A stretch of 64,000 bases of DNA from Slackia sp. ZJ119 (GCF_011039175.1 NZ_JAAKEN010000009.1:1-64000); one strand, 5' to 3'; shown: positions 43,407 through 52,023, numbered from the stretch's first letter. Program-made: numbers and translations. Notes: generated from the letters alone by a model not told the origin.

Positions 43407-43970
43407 ATGGCATTCAAGAATCTGGGGAGCGCGGGCGAGCTGTTCCCGCAGTCGGTGTTCATCATCGCAAGCTACGACGAGAACGGGGTGCCCAACGCCA
43501 TGAACGCGGCGTGGGCCGGCGAGTGCAGCCGCCACGAGGTCTGCTTCAACATCGGCGACCACAAGACCACGGCGAACATCATCAAGCGGGGCGCCTTCAC
43601 CGTGTCGCCGGCCGACGCGGCGCATGTGGTCGAGGCCGACTACTTCGGCATCGCCACCGGCAAGGAGACAGACAAGGCGGCCGCATCCGGCATGACGTTT
43701 GTGCGCTCCGAGTTCGTGGACGCGCCCGTCATCGAGGAGTTCCCGCTCACCATGGAGTGCGAGGTCACGGACGTCCAGGGCGACGAGCGCGGCGCCCGCG
43801 TCGTGGGACGCGTGGCGAACACGCGCGTTGACGAGTCGGTGCTCGATGAGGAGGGCCGCGTGGACTTCGGCAAGATGCGCCCGATCGTCTACGACTCCAC
43901 CCGCCGCATCTACCGCGTGGTCGGCGAGGAGGTCGGCGGCGCCTGGGATGCGGGCATGAAGCTGATGTAG
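43407..43970 (+). CDS. flavin reductase-like (FMN-binding split barrel) protein
   Basis: 187 residues. SVFIIASYDENGVPNAMNAA, then HEVCFNIGDHKTTANIIKRG and SPADAAHVVEADYFGIATGK, show the flavoredoxin/flavin reductase split-barrel family, which binds FMN and moves electrons. GGAAAGGATC precedes the ATG. The divergent HxlR gene is the likely regulator. A strong terminator follows. Confidence 0.85.
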   Translation: MAFKNLGSAGELFPQSVFIIASYDENGVPNAMNAAWAGECSRHEVCFNIGDHKTTANIIKRGAFTVSPADAAHVVEADYFGIATGKETDKAAASGMTFVRSEFVDAPVIEEFPLTMECEVTDVQGDERGARVVGRVANTRVDESVLDEEGRVDFGKMRPIVYDSTRRIYRVVGEEVGGAWDAGMKLM

Positions 43971-44001
43971 GACCTCGCAAGGGCAAGCCCGTTTGTGACG
44001 C

Positions 44002-44045
44002 CCCCGCACCGTCTAGCCGAAACGTTAGACGGCGCGGGGCTTTTC
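44002..44045 (+). terminator. terminator of the flavoprotein gene
   Basis: A 14-bp stem CCCCGCACCGTCTA/TAGACGGCGCGGGG (one mismatch or wobble) is followed by CTTTTCATG. Confidence 0.7.
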
Positions 44046-44255
44046 ATGTTAGACGGCTACAGGATGCACGCTTTGACATGGGATTCGGCGGACGAGCGGC
44101 TGGACAAATGACGGCAGCGTAGGATTTCGTGGAGAAACGCCATTCTCGGCATCTTCTCCATGGTAGAACTCTTGCGACTGCTGGCGTGTGCGATGGCGGC
44201 GCTCTGTCTTCTCGCCCTTATGGGTGTCTGAACCTTGGCTGGTGGAACGCTGCCC

Positions 44256-44822
44256 TCAGTACCTTCCCGCGTACTCCTGACGGGCCTTCGCGGTTACGGC
44301 TTTTATGAATTCGGTCTTTGCCTCGGTATACGCGTCTCTGTCGCGCTCGAACCGCTTCCATAGGCGCAGTTTCAGGGCTTCGTACTCCTGGGCGGTCTGG
44401 GGGTGCGCGTTGAGGTAGTCGCGGAAGTACAGTTCGTCGTTGTCCCCGAAGCGGCGCAGGTGGACGTGGTAGACCTTCTCGGCAAACCCGTCCTTCGTGT
44501 AGCCGAGGTTGAGGGAGATCCGTTTCCCCTCGTTCGACATCATGATGAAGCCGGAGCGCTCGAGCTTCTCCGCCGCCTTTTCCAGATCTGACTGGCTGGG
44601 GAGCTCGACCATGACGTCGACTATGTCCTTGGCCCATATGTTGACTACGGCAGTGCTGCCTATGTGGCTGATCCTCTCGACCGCGCAGTCGGACAGCAGC
44701 TCGACCAAGAGGCCTTCGATCTCTTCGTACTGCTGGCGCCACGTGTCGTCATGTTCCACGAGGAATATGGGAAAGAGCTCCCACAGCTCTTCCAGCGTCA
44801 TGTCCGCCAGTTCTTTTCCCAT
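44256..44822 (-). CDS. GrpB-family (UPF0157) nucleotidyltransferase-like protein
   Basis: 188 residues. The core VERISHIGSTAVVNIWAKDI followed by VDVMVELP is the nucleotidyltransferase-fold signature (GSTAV... KDIVDV) of GrpB. YHVHLRRFGDNDELYFRDYL is the second conserved block. These proteins are small, cytoplasmic and of uncertain substrate. GGAGAAGG precedes the ATG. No operon partner. Confidence 0.85.
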   Translation of the reverse strand: MGKELADMTLEELWELFPIFLVEHDDTWRQQYEEIEGLLVELLSDCAVERISHIGSTAVVNIWAKDIVDVMVELPSQSDLEKAAEKLERSGFIMMSNEGKRISLNLGYTKDGFAEKVYHVHLRRFGDNDELYFRDYLNAHPQTAQEYEALKLRLWKRFERDRDAYTEAKTEFIKAVTAKARQEYAGRY

Positions 44823-45000
44823 GCCTTCTCCCCGTAGCAGTTCATAGTCTCAAGCCCTCACATTCTAAGGCACAGATGATGGTGCAAGACCCAGAAGAAC
44901 CATTCGTGGCGTCTTCATCGCAATGACTGACAGCAAAAAACGAAATCAAACAGATTGTTGAAGAGACCAATCAGGCGGGGGCTGGTACATGGGCAATTGA

Positions 45001-46080
45001 TCACTCCGTTTCCGAGAGTTTTTCAAGCTCGTTTTCCATCTCTTCGATAGTCGGAAGCCCATCAGCAAGATTGCCGACAAGACTAGACTCAAGCTCTTGC
45101 TGCCAGTCTGCAACGCCGATGGGATTCTTGTAGCTATCGAGCGAGTATTCGACCACAACGTTGTTCTTGCCCATAACGAGCAGAATGCCGATGGTTGGTT
45201 TGTCCTCGGGTTCCTTCAAAATAGCATCGACCACGTTCTGATACATGCTTAGCTGACCCAGAAACCCGGGATCGAATTTGCACGCCTTCAACTCAATGAC
45301 AATGTAGCATCGAAGCTTCAGGTGATAGAAGAGCATGTCAATGTAGTAATCCTCATCCTCGAACTCGAGGTGCACCTGCCTGCCCACGAAGGCGAACCCT
45401 CGCCCGAGTTCCAATAGGAACTCCTGGATATGGTCAGTCAGCTTGTCTTCAAGTATCTTTTCGCGTCGGACGGGGTCTGTTCCAAGGAAGTCGAACAGAT
45501 ACGGATCTTTGAATACCTGCGCTGCCATGTCGGAATCGGCGGGTGGGAGCGTGGTGCTGAAGTTGTTGGGTTCCTGCCCCGATCTTTCCATAAGGTTCTT
45601 GTCTATCATCAGGTTGGGAATGTTTCGGCTCCAGCCCTCTTCGATTGTCTTCTGTGCATACCAAAGACGCTCTTCGGGGCTGCCGAGCCGTTGCATCAAG
45701 ACGATGTTGGTGCCCCAGGGAATTTGTGCAACAACCTGTTGCACAAATTGAAGGTCGGGCCAGATTTCGGCGAACCTCCTCATGTATTTTAAGTTGCGAG
45801 GCGAGAATCCCTGCATATCCGGAAACGACTTCTTCAGATCATGGGACAGCTTGTCGATAACCTTCGCGCCCCAACCGTGCTTTTTCTGCTGCGTTAAGAT
45901 TGAATTTCCAATTTGCCAGTAGAGGCATATCAGCGAGGCGTTTGCCTGAAGAGATATGCTCACCCTGGCAGTTTGTATCCGGTTCTTCAGATCGGCAAGG
46001 AAAGACTCGTAATCCGACTTGAATGCCAGAGAGCTGGATGCGACGGGAATAATGACTCCGTCATCAGATCCGTTGTCCAT
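45001..46080 (-). CDS. DUF1016 (YhcG-type) PDDEXK nuclease-domain protein
   Basis: About 359 residues. The N-terminal DUF1016_N region (NASLICLYWQIGNSILTQQK, KSFPDMQGFSPRNLKYMRRF) is followed by the C-terminal nuclease domain (GFAFVGRQVHLEFEDEDYYI, DMLFYHLKLRCYIVIELKAC; the D...E-x-K nuclease residues are visible in YYIDM and VIELKA). Such genes occur in defence and restriction loci. ATG 46080 has AAAAAGGAA upstream. A 260-bp piece of the gene is duplicated at 42421-42681. Confidence 0.85.
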   Translation of the reverse strand: MDNGSDDGVIIPVASSSLAFKSDYESFLADLKNRIQTARVSISLQANASLICLYWQIGNSILTQQKKHGWGAKVIDKLSHDLKKSFPDMQGFSPRNLKYMRRFAEIWPDLQFVQQVVAQIPWGTNIVLMQRLGSPEERLWYAQKTIEEGWSRNIPNLMIDKNLMERSGQEPNNFSTTLPPADSDMAAQVFKDPYLFDFLGTDPVRREKILEDKLTDHIQEFLLELGRGFAFVGRQVHLEFEDEDYYIDMLFYHLKLRCYIVIELKACKFDPGFLGQLSMYQNVVDAILKEPEDKPTIGILLVMGKNNVVVEYSLDSYKNPIGVADWQQELESSLVGNLADGLPTIEEMENELEKLSETE

Positions 46081-46248
46081 GCGATTCCTTTTTTCTGTAT
46101 CGTCGTTCATATTGCACCATCCGTAGTTTGGTCTTGTATTCCAGCTCATTGGCGGCGATGGAGCGGGCGGGTGCTTTGCTGACAATATAGTATCCGATTC
46201 CTACTTGACGTCGATCACTCCGGCGCGACGGTGTGTAAAATCCAGAGC

Positions 46249-46899
46249 TTAATGCTGCGAAGTACGGACGTGCTCTTGCATTTTGGGATTGTCCGCAGAC
46301 CCCATGCTCATTTCATCGTGCTGGTCGAGGCGCGGGCGAGGATGAGTCCAAACGACGGCATCCACGCCGCCTTGCTTCTTCGCCAGGATGCTGAGCGTGT
46401 CCGTACCTACGTAGCCGTCGATCAGCACTATTTCGCGCTTCGCCCGCCGCGCGAGCGACACCAAAAGCTCGAACGCGTCCCAGACCTGGCCGTCGAAGAA
46501 CACCTTCTGCTTGGGAGCCTCGTGCGCGTTCGTGCAGTCGAACGCCCGCTCGAAGCGCTCGTCGGTCGTCTTCTGGTATTCCAGCTGGCACAGTTCAACG
46601 GCGCGGATCTGCTCGAACAGAGCGGCGTTGCTGGCGATGAAGTGGCGCATCTCGACGAAGGCATCCATGATTTGGACACTCACACGCACGGCTGTCTCGC
46701 TTCTGAGCACGGTGGAGAGCATTGCCACGCCCTGTTCGGCGAACATATTTGGGAGTTTGCGGCGTCCGCCGCTGCCCTCTGCCTGCTTTGAAGTCGAAAT
46801 TTGTGACTTCAAAACTTCCCACTCCTCTTTGCTCGACTGAAAGCAGAAATGTTCGGGGATAAGTTCTCTTGGGCTCGCGGCATAACTCAAGAGGCGCAA
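46249..46899 (-). pseudogene. truncated ORF6N/KilA-type DNA-binding protein gene
   Basis: The frame matches the C-terminal two thirds of ORF6N-type proteins: KLPNMFAEQGVAMLSTVLRS, VSVQIMDAFVEMRHFIASNA and VWDAFELLVSLARRAKREIV LIDGYV (in two parts). The N-terminal ORF6N domain is missing; only the last part (IPEHFCFQSSKEEWEVLK) remains. The C-terminus is also atypical. The gene shares recombined sequence with 42683-42800. Confidence 0.65.
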
Positions 46900-46961
46900 T
46901 GGGCTTTCCAGAAGGCCGCGAAGCCTTCCCGTGTTGAGCGGGATTGAAGCTCAATGGCCTC

Positions 46962-47702
46962 TCATCGGGTTTCCCTAGAGATCTCAAGCGAAAGAACGTT
47001 CTTCGGACAGACGTCGCAGCATGCCGCGCATTGGATGCACTCGGCACTCCCGACATGTCCGGTCTTCGCCTCGGATTCGACATCCAGGCTCATGGGGCAG
47101 GCTTTGTTGCATTTCCCGCAGCCTACGCATGCATCAGGCTCGGCCTTCACGTGAAGCTGCGGCAAGCCGAGCGCGTTTCCTGTCTTGCCGCCGATGATCA
47201 TGAAGGGAGCCATCCAGCAAATGCTGTGGCACATGGCGCGTCTTCCCAGAAAGACGTTCGGAATGAAGAAGAGGGCGACTATGCCGAAGTAGATTCCCAG
47301 GCCAAACAGGTTGGAAACGGAGATGCCGTGGTCCGTGTGGAAGAAGAAGTCGATGCTGTGGATGCCGCCTGCGACCACGAATCCGGCTATGATCGAGATG
47401 ATCCACGGCACCCAGATCGCCCACTTCAGCAGATTGAGGCGAGCCTTCCGGAAAGGCTTGTCCAAAGACTGGGCCTGGATCTCTTGCAATCCGGCAAGAG
47501 GGCAGACCCATCCGCACAGGGCACGCCTGAACACTGTCGCGAACAGGAGCTGCAGCGCGAACATGATTCCGGCTGCTGCGAGCACGCCCTGAAACGCCCC
47601 CAGCACGATCAGGTATGGGGAGAAGTAGTAGATGATGATCGGGAAAAGGAGGAACGCCACCGTCAGGAAAAACAGGCGGAGCCTTTGCCTTTTAGTCTTC
47701 AT
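46962..47702 (-). CDS. membrane-bound 4Fe-4S ferredoxin (NapH/NosR-like)
   Basis: 246 residues. Four to five membrane helices, with the cytoplasmic CGWVCPLAGLQE and a CHSICWMAP block between helices. Two C-terminal 4Fe-4S motifs follow (CVGCGKCNKACP and CIQCAACCDVCP). This is the NapH/NosR/PolyFerredoxin class that moves electrons between quinol and cytoplasmic or periplasmic oxidoreductases. GAAGGAG precedes ATG 47702, which overlaps the end of the TetR gene by 11 bases. The end of the gene (TCTAGGGAAACCCGATGA) resembles a CTAG-type element terminus. The electron partner is not nearby. Confidence 0.8.
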   Translation of the reverse strand: MKTKRQRLRLFFLTVAFLLFPIIIYYFSPYLIVLGAFQGVLAAAGIMFALQLLFATVFRRALCGWVCPLAGLQEIQAQSLDKPFRKARLNLLKWAIWVPWIISIIAGFVVAGGIHSIDFFFHTDHGISVSNLFGLGIYFGIVALFFIPNVFLGRRAMCHSICWMAPFMIIGGKTGNALGLPQLHVKAEPDACVGCGKCNKACPMSLDVESEAKTGHVGSAECIQCAACCDVCPKNVLSLEISRETR

Positions 47703-48273
47703 GCTCAACTCCTTCAAGCCGTATGCCCATGGTCGTGGCCAGCGAGTAAAACACGTTGTGCATGTCTGCCTCGAGCTCGTCGTCGCTGAACTCGGCGCCC
47801 GCCATTATCATCGTGGCAAGCCCATGGGTGTATATCGTCATGTCGGAATAAAGCCTCTTCGCCTGGGCGTCGGTGATTCCCCACATGGACACCATCTCGG
47901 ATACGACGCCCGGCTGCTCTGCAAGGTTCAGGATCTTGGCCATGTTGTCGGCCTTCACGTAAGGTGACATGTAAACGAACGAGAACACGCCGGGGAAGTT
48001 CTGCGCGATTCGGATGTGGGCAAGTCCCACGGACGAGAAGGCGTTGCGGCCGTCGTCCGCATGTTCGGCGTTGTAGGCGCGCACCCAGTCCACCGAATGT
48101 CGGTAGAGCGCGTCCATGAACGCCTCGCGATCCCCGAACATGCTGTAAAGAGGCTGGACGGAGCTTCCTGCGGCCTCCGCCACGCGCCTCATGGTTACCG
48201 CCTCGTACCCTTCGTCCTTCACGATGCTGAACCCGGCGTTGAGGATGTCGTCCTTCGAGAACATCTGCTTCAT
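47692..48273 (-). CDS. TetR/AcrR-family transcriptional regulator
   Basis: 193 residues. The N-terminal helix-turn-helix (SKDDILNAGFSIVKDEGYEA, VTMRRVAEAAGSSVQPLYSM, FGDREAFMDALYRHSVDW) is TetR type. AGGAG precedes the ATG. The gene and the downstream ferredoxin gene form an operon (11-base overlap). A 30-bp palindrome covers its promoter, which indicates autoregulation. Confidence 0.88.
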   Translation of the reverse strand: MKQMFSKDDILNAGFSIVKDEGYEAVTMRRVAEAAGSSVQPLYSMFGDREAFMDALYRHSVDWVRAYNAEHADDGRNAFSSVGLAHIRIAQNFPGVFSFVYMSPYVKADNMAKILNLAEQPGVVSEMVSMWGITDAQAKRLYSDMTIYTHGLATMIMAGAEFSDDELEADMHNVFYSLATTMGIRLEGVEHED

Positions 48274-48283
48274 TCCACTCCTG

Positions 48284-48313
48284 TATAACGCTTGTTATAT
48301 AACAGGCGTTATA
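48284..48313. promoter_or_regulatory. TetR operator palindrome
   Basis: A near-perfect 30-bp palindrome of the form TATAACGCYTGTTATATAAC... with mirror arm, placed 11 bases upstream of the TetR start codon, touching the -10. One central mismatch pair (T/G in CTTG against CAGG) was seen. Confidence 0.7.
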
Positions 48314-48339
48314 TTATCACGCCCGGGGAACGCTGGCAA
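48311..48339 (-). promoter_or_regulatory. promoter of the TetR-ferredoxin operon
   Basis: On the minus strand TTGCCA (48339-48334), a 17-base spacer and TAATAT (48316-48311). The -10 overlaps the end of the operator palindrome. Confidence 0.55.
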
Positions 48340-48458
48340 GGAGAGGGGGCTGGGAGCGTTCCGGAAGAGACCTCGATAGGGGCGGGAGCGGAGGCGACCC
48401 CTTTGCACAAGGAGCCGCAAAGGGGTGTTGGGTTTCCGGCTCGCCAGCTATGCAGTGA

Positions 48459-48472
48459 CAGCGTTTCCCTAG
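48459..48472. mobile_element. solo CTAG-type element end
   Basis: CAGCGTTTCCCTAG matches the terminal repeat of the CTAG-type elements. It stands without a partner arm, just before the transposase relic. Confidence 0.4.
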
Positions 48473-48486
48473 ACATCCCAGCTCTA

Positions 48487-48517
48487 AGACCGACTTTTTC
48501 AGAGAAAAAGTCGGTCT
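48487..48517. repeat. perfect 14-bp hairpin before the transposase relic
   Basis: AGACCGACTTTTTC-AGA-GAAAAAGTCGGTCT lies about 17 bases before the relic start. It may be part of the original insertion-sequence end or a terminator shielding the transposase from outside transcription. Confidence 0.45.
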
Positions 48518-48533
48518 GGGGCTGGGGAGCGAC

Positions 48534-49130
48534 GTGAACGATCCAAAATGCGGCGCCTGCGGAGGCGCGATGGAGAGAAACGGCAGGACCAAAAGGGGCT
48601 CAAAGACGGAGGCTCAGGTCATGCGGCGTGCCGACGGCGCACCGCATCGACAACACCGCAAAGCACCTCAAGGCGTTTCTTCGGCGGCTTTCAGGGAGGC
48701 TCTCCGTCATCGAGGCGGCATCTTGCCCGAAGGGCGCTTTCAGGAGGCGGCCGAGCGGTTTTGGAAGATGCGGCCGCTGCCGGTCTGCACAGGCGAGGTT
48801 CACGACGTCGTCTTTCTGGACAGGATCTATGTCGCGAAAAAGCTAGTAGTCCTCATCGCGTGCAGCAAAGAGCACGTACTCGCTTGGCATTTCGCGCCGT
48901 CTGGCCGGGCGCCCGCGTCCAGCGCTGCTTCGTCCACGTGTCCAGGCAGGTCAAGTGAAAGGCCACGCTCAATCCGCAGCTGGGCGCGGGAAAGGAGCTG
49001 CTCGAGCTGGCGCAGAGGCCGACGAAGGCGAAGGGCGCCGATGCGGCCGCGACATGGACGGCCACCATGCGGGGTGGTGCGCCAAGGCGGTCTTTTGGTG
49101 GCGCTGCAGCGGCACTGCCTGAGCCTGCGT
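48534..49130 (+). pseudogene. frameshifted IS1249-family transposase relic
   Basis: The start (NDPKCGACGGAMERNGRTKR) is the zinc-ribbon N-terminus of IS1249-type transposases. Further family blocks appear in other frames: RIDNTAKHLKAFLRRL, AERFWKMRPLPVCTGEVHDV, VFLDRIYVAKKLVVLIACSK, and finally AKAVFWWRC near 49075. Several frameshifts are needed to join them, so the gene is dead. Repeated 70-bp segments at about 49320 and 49440 may be remains of element ends. Confidence 0.65.
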
Positions 49131-49511
49131 GGAGCTTCCTGTGGACCGACCGGTTCCTCAGACGAGGGCACGGACAGAGAACTGGAAAGCGTCGCTGCGA
49201 AACTGTCTGCAGCCTGGGTGGGACAGGCAGAAATCTGAAAGCGCCACGAGCATGATGATCGCCTTCCGCGAACGCGGTTCAGCGGTTTCGGCAAAGGCGC
49301 CCTGGGCTTCAGCGCGAAGGCGCCAGAAAAAACTGGGGCGAGACCGCTCGGCGGCCCCGCCCCTGCAAAACCCGAAGGTTTTTACGTGGAGCGTTATTCT
49401 CGCGCATGTTTCAGGCAGATGACAACAATATCGAAAAGGGGCTGGAAAAAACCAGGGCAGAACCGCTTTCGCAATCCCGCCCCGTAAAACCAGAGGTTTT
49501 GTGATGTGGAT
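49131..49511. other. spacer with a diverged 70-bp direct repeat
   Basis: About 49320-49390 (GCCAGAAAAAACTGGGGCG...) and 49440-49510 (GCTGGAAAAAACCAGGGCA...) are two diverged copies of one segment ending TTTTACGTGGA or TTTTGTGATGTGGA. No gene. They lie between the transposase relic and the Abi gene. Confidence 0.45.
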
Positions 49512-50480
49512 CTAGTCTATCAGACCGAGCCCCGCTGTCAAACGGCGCAGGAACGCGATCGAGGAAACCGCAGGATTCGATTCCGGAAGAATGCTGGCCG
49601 TCGCGTCGAAATAGTTGAAGAAATCGGACAGCTGGCCTTTCCGCGCTTCCGCAGTGCTTCCGCTTGGCACGATGCGGCTGTACTGGTAGAAGAGCGTGGC
49701 TATCTGCGCCATGCGAGGGTTGCCCATCTTCTTGGAGCGCAGACGCTTCCCGATCCCGCATTTGGCCACTGCATGCATGACCGCTGGCGAGACGCGCTCG
49801 GGCGGCCCGCCAGCGGTCAGGTCGTTCAGGATGCACTGCGAGTGAGCGGACGCATTGCGAGCGGATTTGGCCTTCTTGAGAAGGTAATGGTCGCTGAGCA
49901 GCTCTTTGTCCTGCCACCTGTCGGCGCAGAACTTCATAAGGCCTATGAACGTCCCGAAGGACACAACCTCCACGAACGCCCAGATGGGCATGTCGCCTCG
50001 GTATTTCCTGACGACCGCGCCGCAGTACGCGTCGGTCGATCTGACCTCAAGCTCGCTCTCAATGTAGCTGCGGCGCTTCGAGGGAACGCCCTCCCTATAG
50101 TCGCGCATGACTGCGTAGCCGTCCTCGCCGTTGAACTCGGCGGCTCTGAGCAGCCTTGCGGCGGCGAAGTGCTCAACGTCGAGCGTCATGGGCAGCAGTA
50201 CGTCGCGCAAGCGGCGGTCGAGGCCTGCGAGGTACTTCAGCTGCGCGAAGTCGAGGTCGATGTAGCAGCCGTCCTTCTCGCCGCCGACGCGCTTGTCGAA
50301 CAGCTTGCGGTACGCTGCGACCTTGAAGAACCGGCACTTGCCGGCCAGGTATTCGGCGGCTTCCTCTTCGCTGCACAAGTCGAACGTGACGCCCTTCGCT
50401 TTCAGATGGGCGATCTGCTGGTCTGTGGTGAGCAGCGGCTTTTCGTGCTGCGGTTTGGCGTCTTTTGTCGGTTCTTCCAT
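49512..50480 (-). CDS. Abi family (AbiD/F, Abi_2) abortive-infection protein
   Basis: 322 residues. The Abi_2 pattern is clear: TTDQQIAHLKAKGVTFDLCS, AAYRKLFDKRVGG, YIDLDFAQLKYLAGLDRRLR and PIWAFVEVVSFGTFIGLMKF. The HEPN-type RNase motif RNASAH (Rx4H) follows in KSARNASAHSQCIL. Proteins of this family block phage growth by RNA cleavage. GGGAG precedes the ATG. It neighbours a serine recombinase and an insertion-sequence relic, a usual setting for mobile defence genes. Confidence 0.85.
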   Translation of the reverse strand: MEEPTKDAKPQHEKPLLTTDQQIAHLKAKGVTFDLCSEEEAAEYLAGKCRFFKVAAYRKLFDKRVGGEKDGCYIDLDFAQLKYLAGLDRRLRDVLLPMTLDVEHFAAARLLRAAEFNGEDGYAVMRDYREGVPSKRRSYIESELEVRSTDAYCGAVVRKYRGDMPIWAFVEVVSFGTFIGLMKFCADRWQDKELLSDHYLLKKAKSARNASAHSQCILNDLTAGGPPERVSPAVMHAVAKCGIGKRLRSKKMGNPRMAQIATLFYQYSRIVPSGSTAEARKGQLSDFFNYFDATASILPESNPAVSSIAFLRRLTAGLGLID

Positions 50481-50791
50481 GGCGCTCCCATCGGTCCTGG
50501 GGGAATTCTATCAGCTTGCCGAGTATTTCGGCGCTTCCCTGTGCGGCGATTCGGCTTAGCGCCGCATATGCCCATTGGCCGCCGGGCACCGACTTCCCAT
50601 GACGATTTCAGGTTGTGACGCGAACGTAGCCTTTGCATCGACGCGGGCGGCTTGCGCTGGGGCGTCTCCCCTGGCTGCGCCGCATTTCTCAGGACTATTT
50701 CAAACGTGTCTTGAGGGCGGCTGTGCGGGGCGTTTGCCCTTTGCCGCCCTTGGAGCAGGGACGGCGGCTGGCAAGAAGGAGGCTTATGCAG

Positions 50792-51433
50792 ATGGAAGGA
50801 CGGATCTACGGGTACGCGAGGGTTTCGAGCAAGGACCAGAACCTCGACCGGCAGCTGGACGCGCTGGCGGAGTTCGGAGTTGCCGCGGACATGGTGTTCG
50901 CCGACAAGGCCAGCGGGAAGGACTTCGAGCGGCCGGAGTACAGGCGGCTCATGGACGTGATGGAGCCGGGCGACGTGATGGTCGTGAAGAGCATCGACCG
51001 GCTGGGGCGAAACTACGACGAGATCATCGAGGAGTGGCGGAGCATCACGAAACGCAAGGGGTGCGCGATCGTCGTCCTGGACATGCCGCTGCTGGACACG
51101 CGGGAGTGCAGAGGGAGCGTCACGGGCGTGTTCATATCCGATCTGGTGCTGCAGCTTTTGAGCTACGTGGCGCAGGTGGAGCGCGACAACATACGGCAGC
51201 GTCAGGCCGAGGGGATTGCGTCTGCCAAAGCGCGTGGGGTGCGGTTCGGGCGGCCCCCGATCAAGAGGCCGAAGAGCTACGGGAAGACGAAGCGCGCGTT
51301 TTTGACGGGCGAGATCACCCGCAAGGAGGCCGCCGCCCGCCTGAAAGTGAGCATAACGACCTTCGACAAGTGGATGGCCGAAGATGACTTTGCCGCTCAC
51401 CGAAAAGGCACGGACGGCTTAGCTGACGCATAA
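50792..51433 (+). CDS. serine recombinase (resolvase/invertase family)
   Basis: About 213 residues. The N-terminal catalytic domain has the active serine in YGYARVSSKDQNLDRQLDAL and the arginine block VVKSIDRLGRNYDEIIEEW. The long E helix (LQLLSYVAQVERDNIRQRQA) and the C-terminal helix-turn-helix (ITRKEAAARLKVSITTFDKW) are complete. ATG 50792 has AAGGAGG at suitable spacing; ATG 50786 is possible. It catalyses site-specific recombination at dimeric sites. No cognate site was located. Confidence 0.88.
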   Translation: MEGRIYGYARVSSKDQNLDRQLDALAEFGVAADMVFADKASGKDFERPEYRRLMDVMEPGDVMVVKSIDRLGRNYDEIIEEWRSITKRKGCAIVVLDMPLLDTRECRGSVTGVFISDLVLQLLSYVAQVERDNIRQRQAEGIASAKARGVRFGRPPIKRPKSYGKTKRAFLTGEITRKEAAARLKVSITTFDKWMAEDDFAAHRKGTDGLADA

Positions 51434-51473
51434 GCGCAGGTCAATCGATGCAAATGTCGCTTTTTGTCTCTGG

Positions 51474-51842
51474 TTAAAGTAAGCCTCGTCGCAGCGTGAG
51501 CCGCGCCTCGCCGACAAAAAGGTCACATCCCGATGAGCTGTGAAACACATTAAGGCGAGGAATCATCTCAGTGCTTACTGTGCGCTTGGCAAGGCTTTGA
51601 TCGGCGCGCAGACGACCATAGTCAGTCTCAAAGGGATCCACAGCTTCGGTAACGCGCTCGCTTATGCCCAAAACGCTACATACACCCAAAAACGTTTCAA
51701 GCGATACTGAAGGATCACCATGCTCGAGCCGCGAAAGAGGGCTGCGGCTCACGTTTGCCTTCTGCGCAACTTGCTCCATAGTCAGACGTTGCAGCCGACG
51801 CCATAACAGGCTATTACTAAGATTCTCACGGTTTGAATCCCC
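51474..51842 (-). pseudogene. HipB-like XRE helix-turn-helix protein without a clear start
   Basis: The frame contains LLWRRLQRLTMEQVAQKANV, SRSPLSRLEHGDPSVSLETF and LGVCSVLGISERVTEAVD, an XRE/HipB-type helix-turn-helix with its antitoxin-like tail. There is no ATG, GTG or TTG in frame close before helix 1. The frame instead runs back through a terminator and a CCA-ended structured sequence. Either it begins at CTG 51809 or it has lost its first ~10 codons. Confidence 0.55.
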
Positions 51843-51863
51843 TGCAAGACCCCCAGCAAAGAA

Positions 51864-51886
51864 AAACGCCCCGAGTAGAGGCGTTT
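51864..51886 (-). terminator. terminator following the CCA-ended RNA-like sequence
   Basis: On the minus strand AAACGCC-TCTACTCGG-GGCGTTT is followed by TTTC. It lies directly after ATCTCCACCA (51897-51906). Confidence 0.55.
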
Positions 51887-51896
51887 GAAAAAACGT

Positions 51897-52001
51897 GGTG
51901 GAGATGATAGGATTCCCGCGTCCGCCTTTGGCGAACGCTCTCGGCCCTCGGTGCAAGCACTTTCGGGCGGTCACCCGGAGACAACCCGGTGGGTTATCTC
52001 C
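51897..52001 (-). ncRNA. structured RNA-like sequence with tRNA/tmRNA-type 3' end
   Basis: On the minus strand a ~105-base segment begins GGAGATAACCCACCGGGTTG and ends ATCTCCACCA, so a GGAGAT/ATCTCC end pairing and a CCA tail are present. Inside are hairpins GTGC-TT-GCAC and GCGTTCGCC-AAA-GGCGGACGC. GGACGCGGG plus ATCTCCACCA resembles the 3' end of actinobacterial tmRNA, but the T-loop (TTCGA) is absent and there is no room for a full ssrA. It could be an att-site remnant of ssrA or a tRNA, or an unrelated small RNA. A terminator follows. Confidence 0.3.
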
Positions 52002-52023
52002 GTTATGGCAGGACTACGTAATG

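Noticed and set aside
44160-44231. A 23-residue hydrophobic ORF (MVELLRLLACAMAALCLLAL...) that looks like another small membrane toxin
   Set aside because: There is no ribosome site; the nearest GGAGAA lies about 28 bases upstream and could pair with TTCTCC at the ATG. No facing promoter and terminator pair was found. Kept out for lack of support.
49320-49510. The two 70-bp segments as recombinase attachment sites for the nearby serine recombinase
   Set aside because: They are too diverged, lie in direct orientation next to an IS relic, and lack a short symmetric core.
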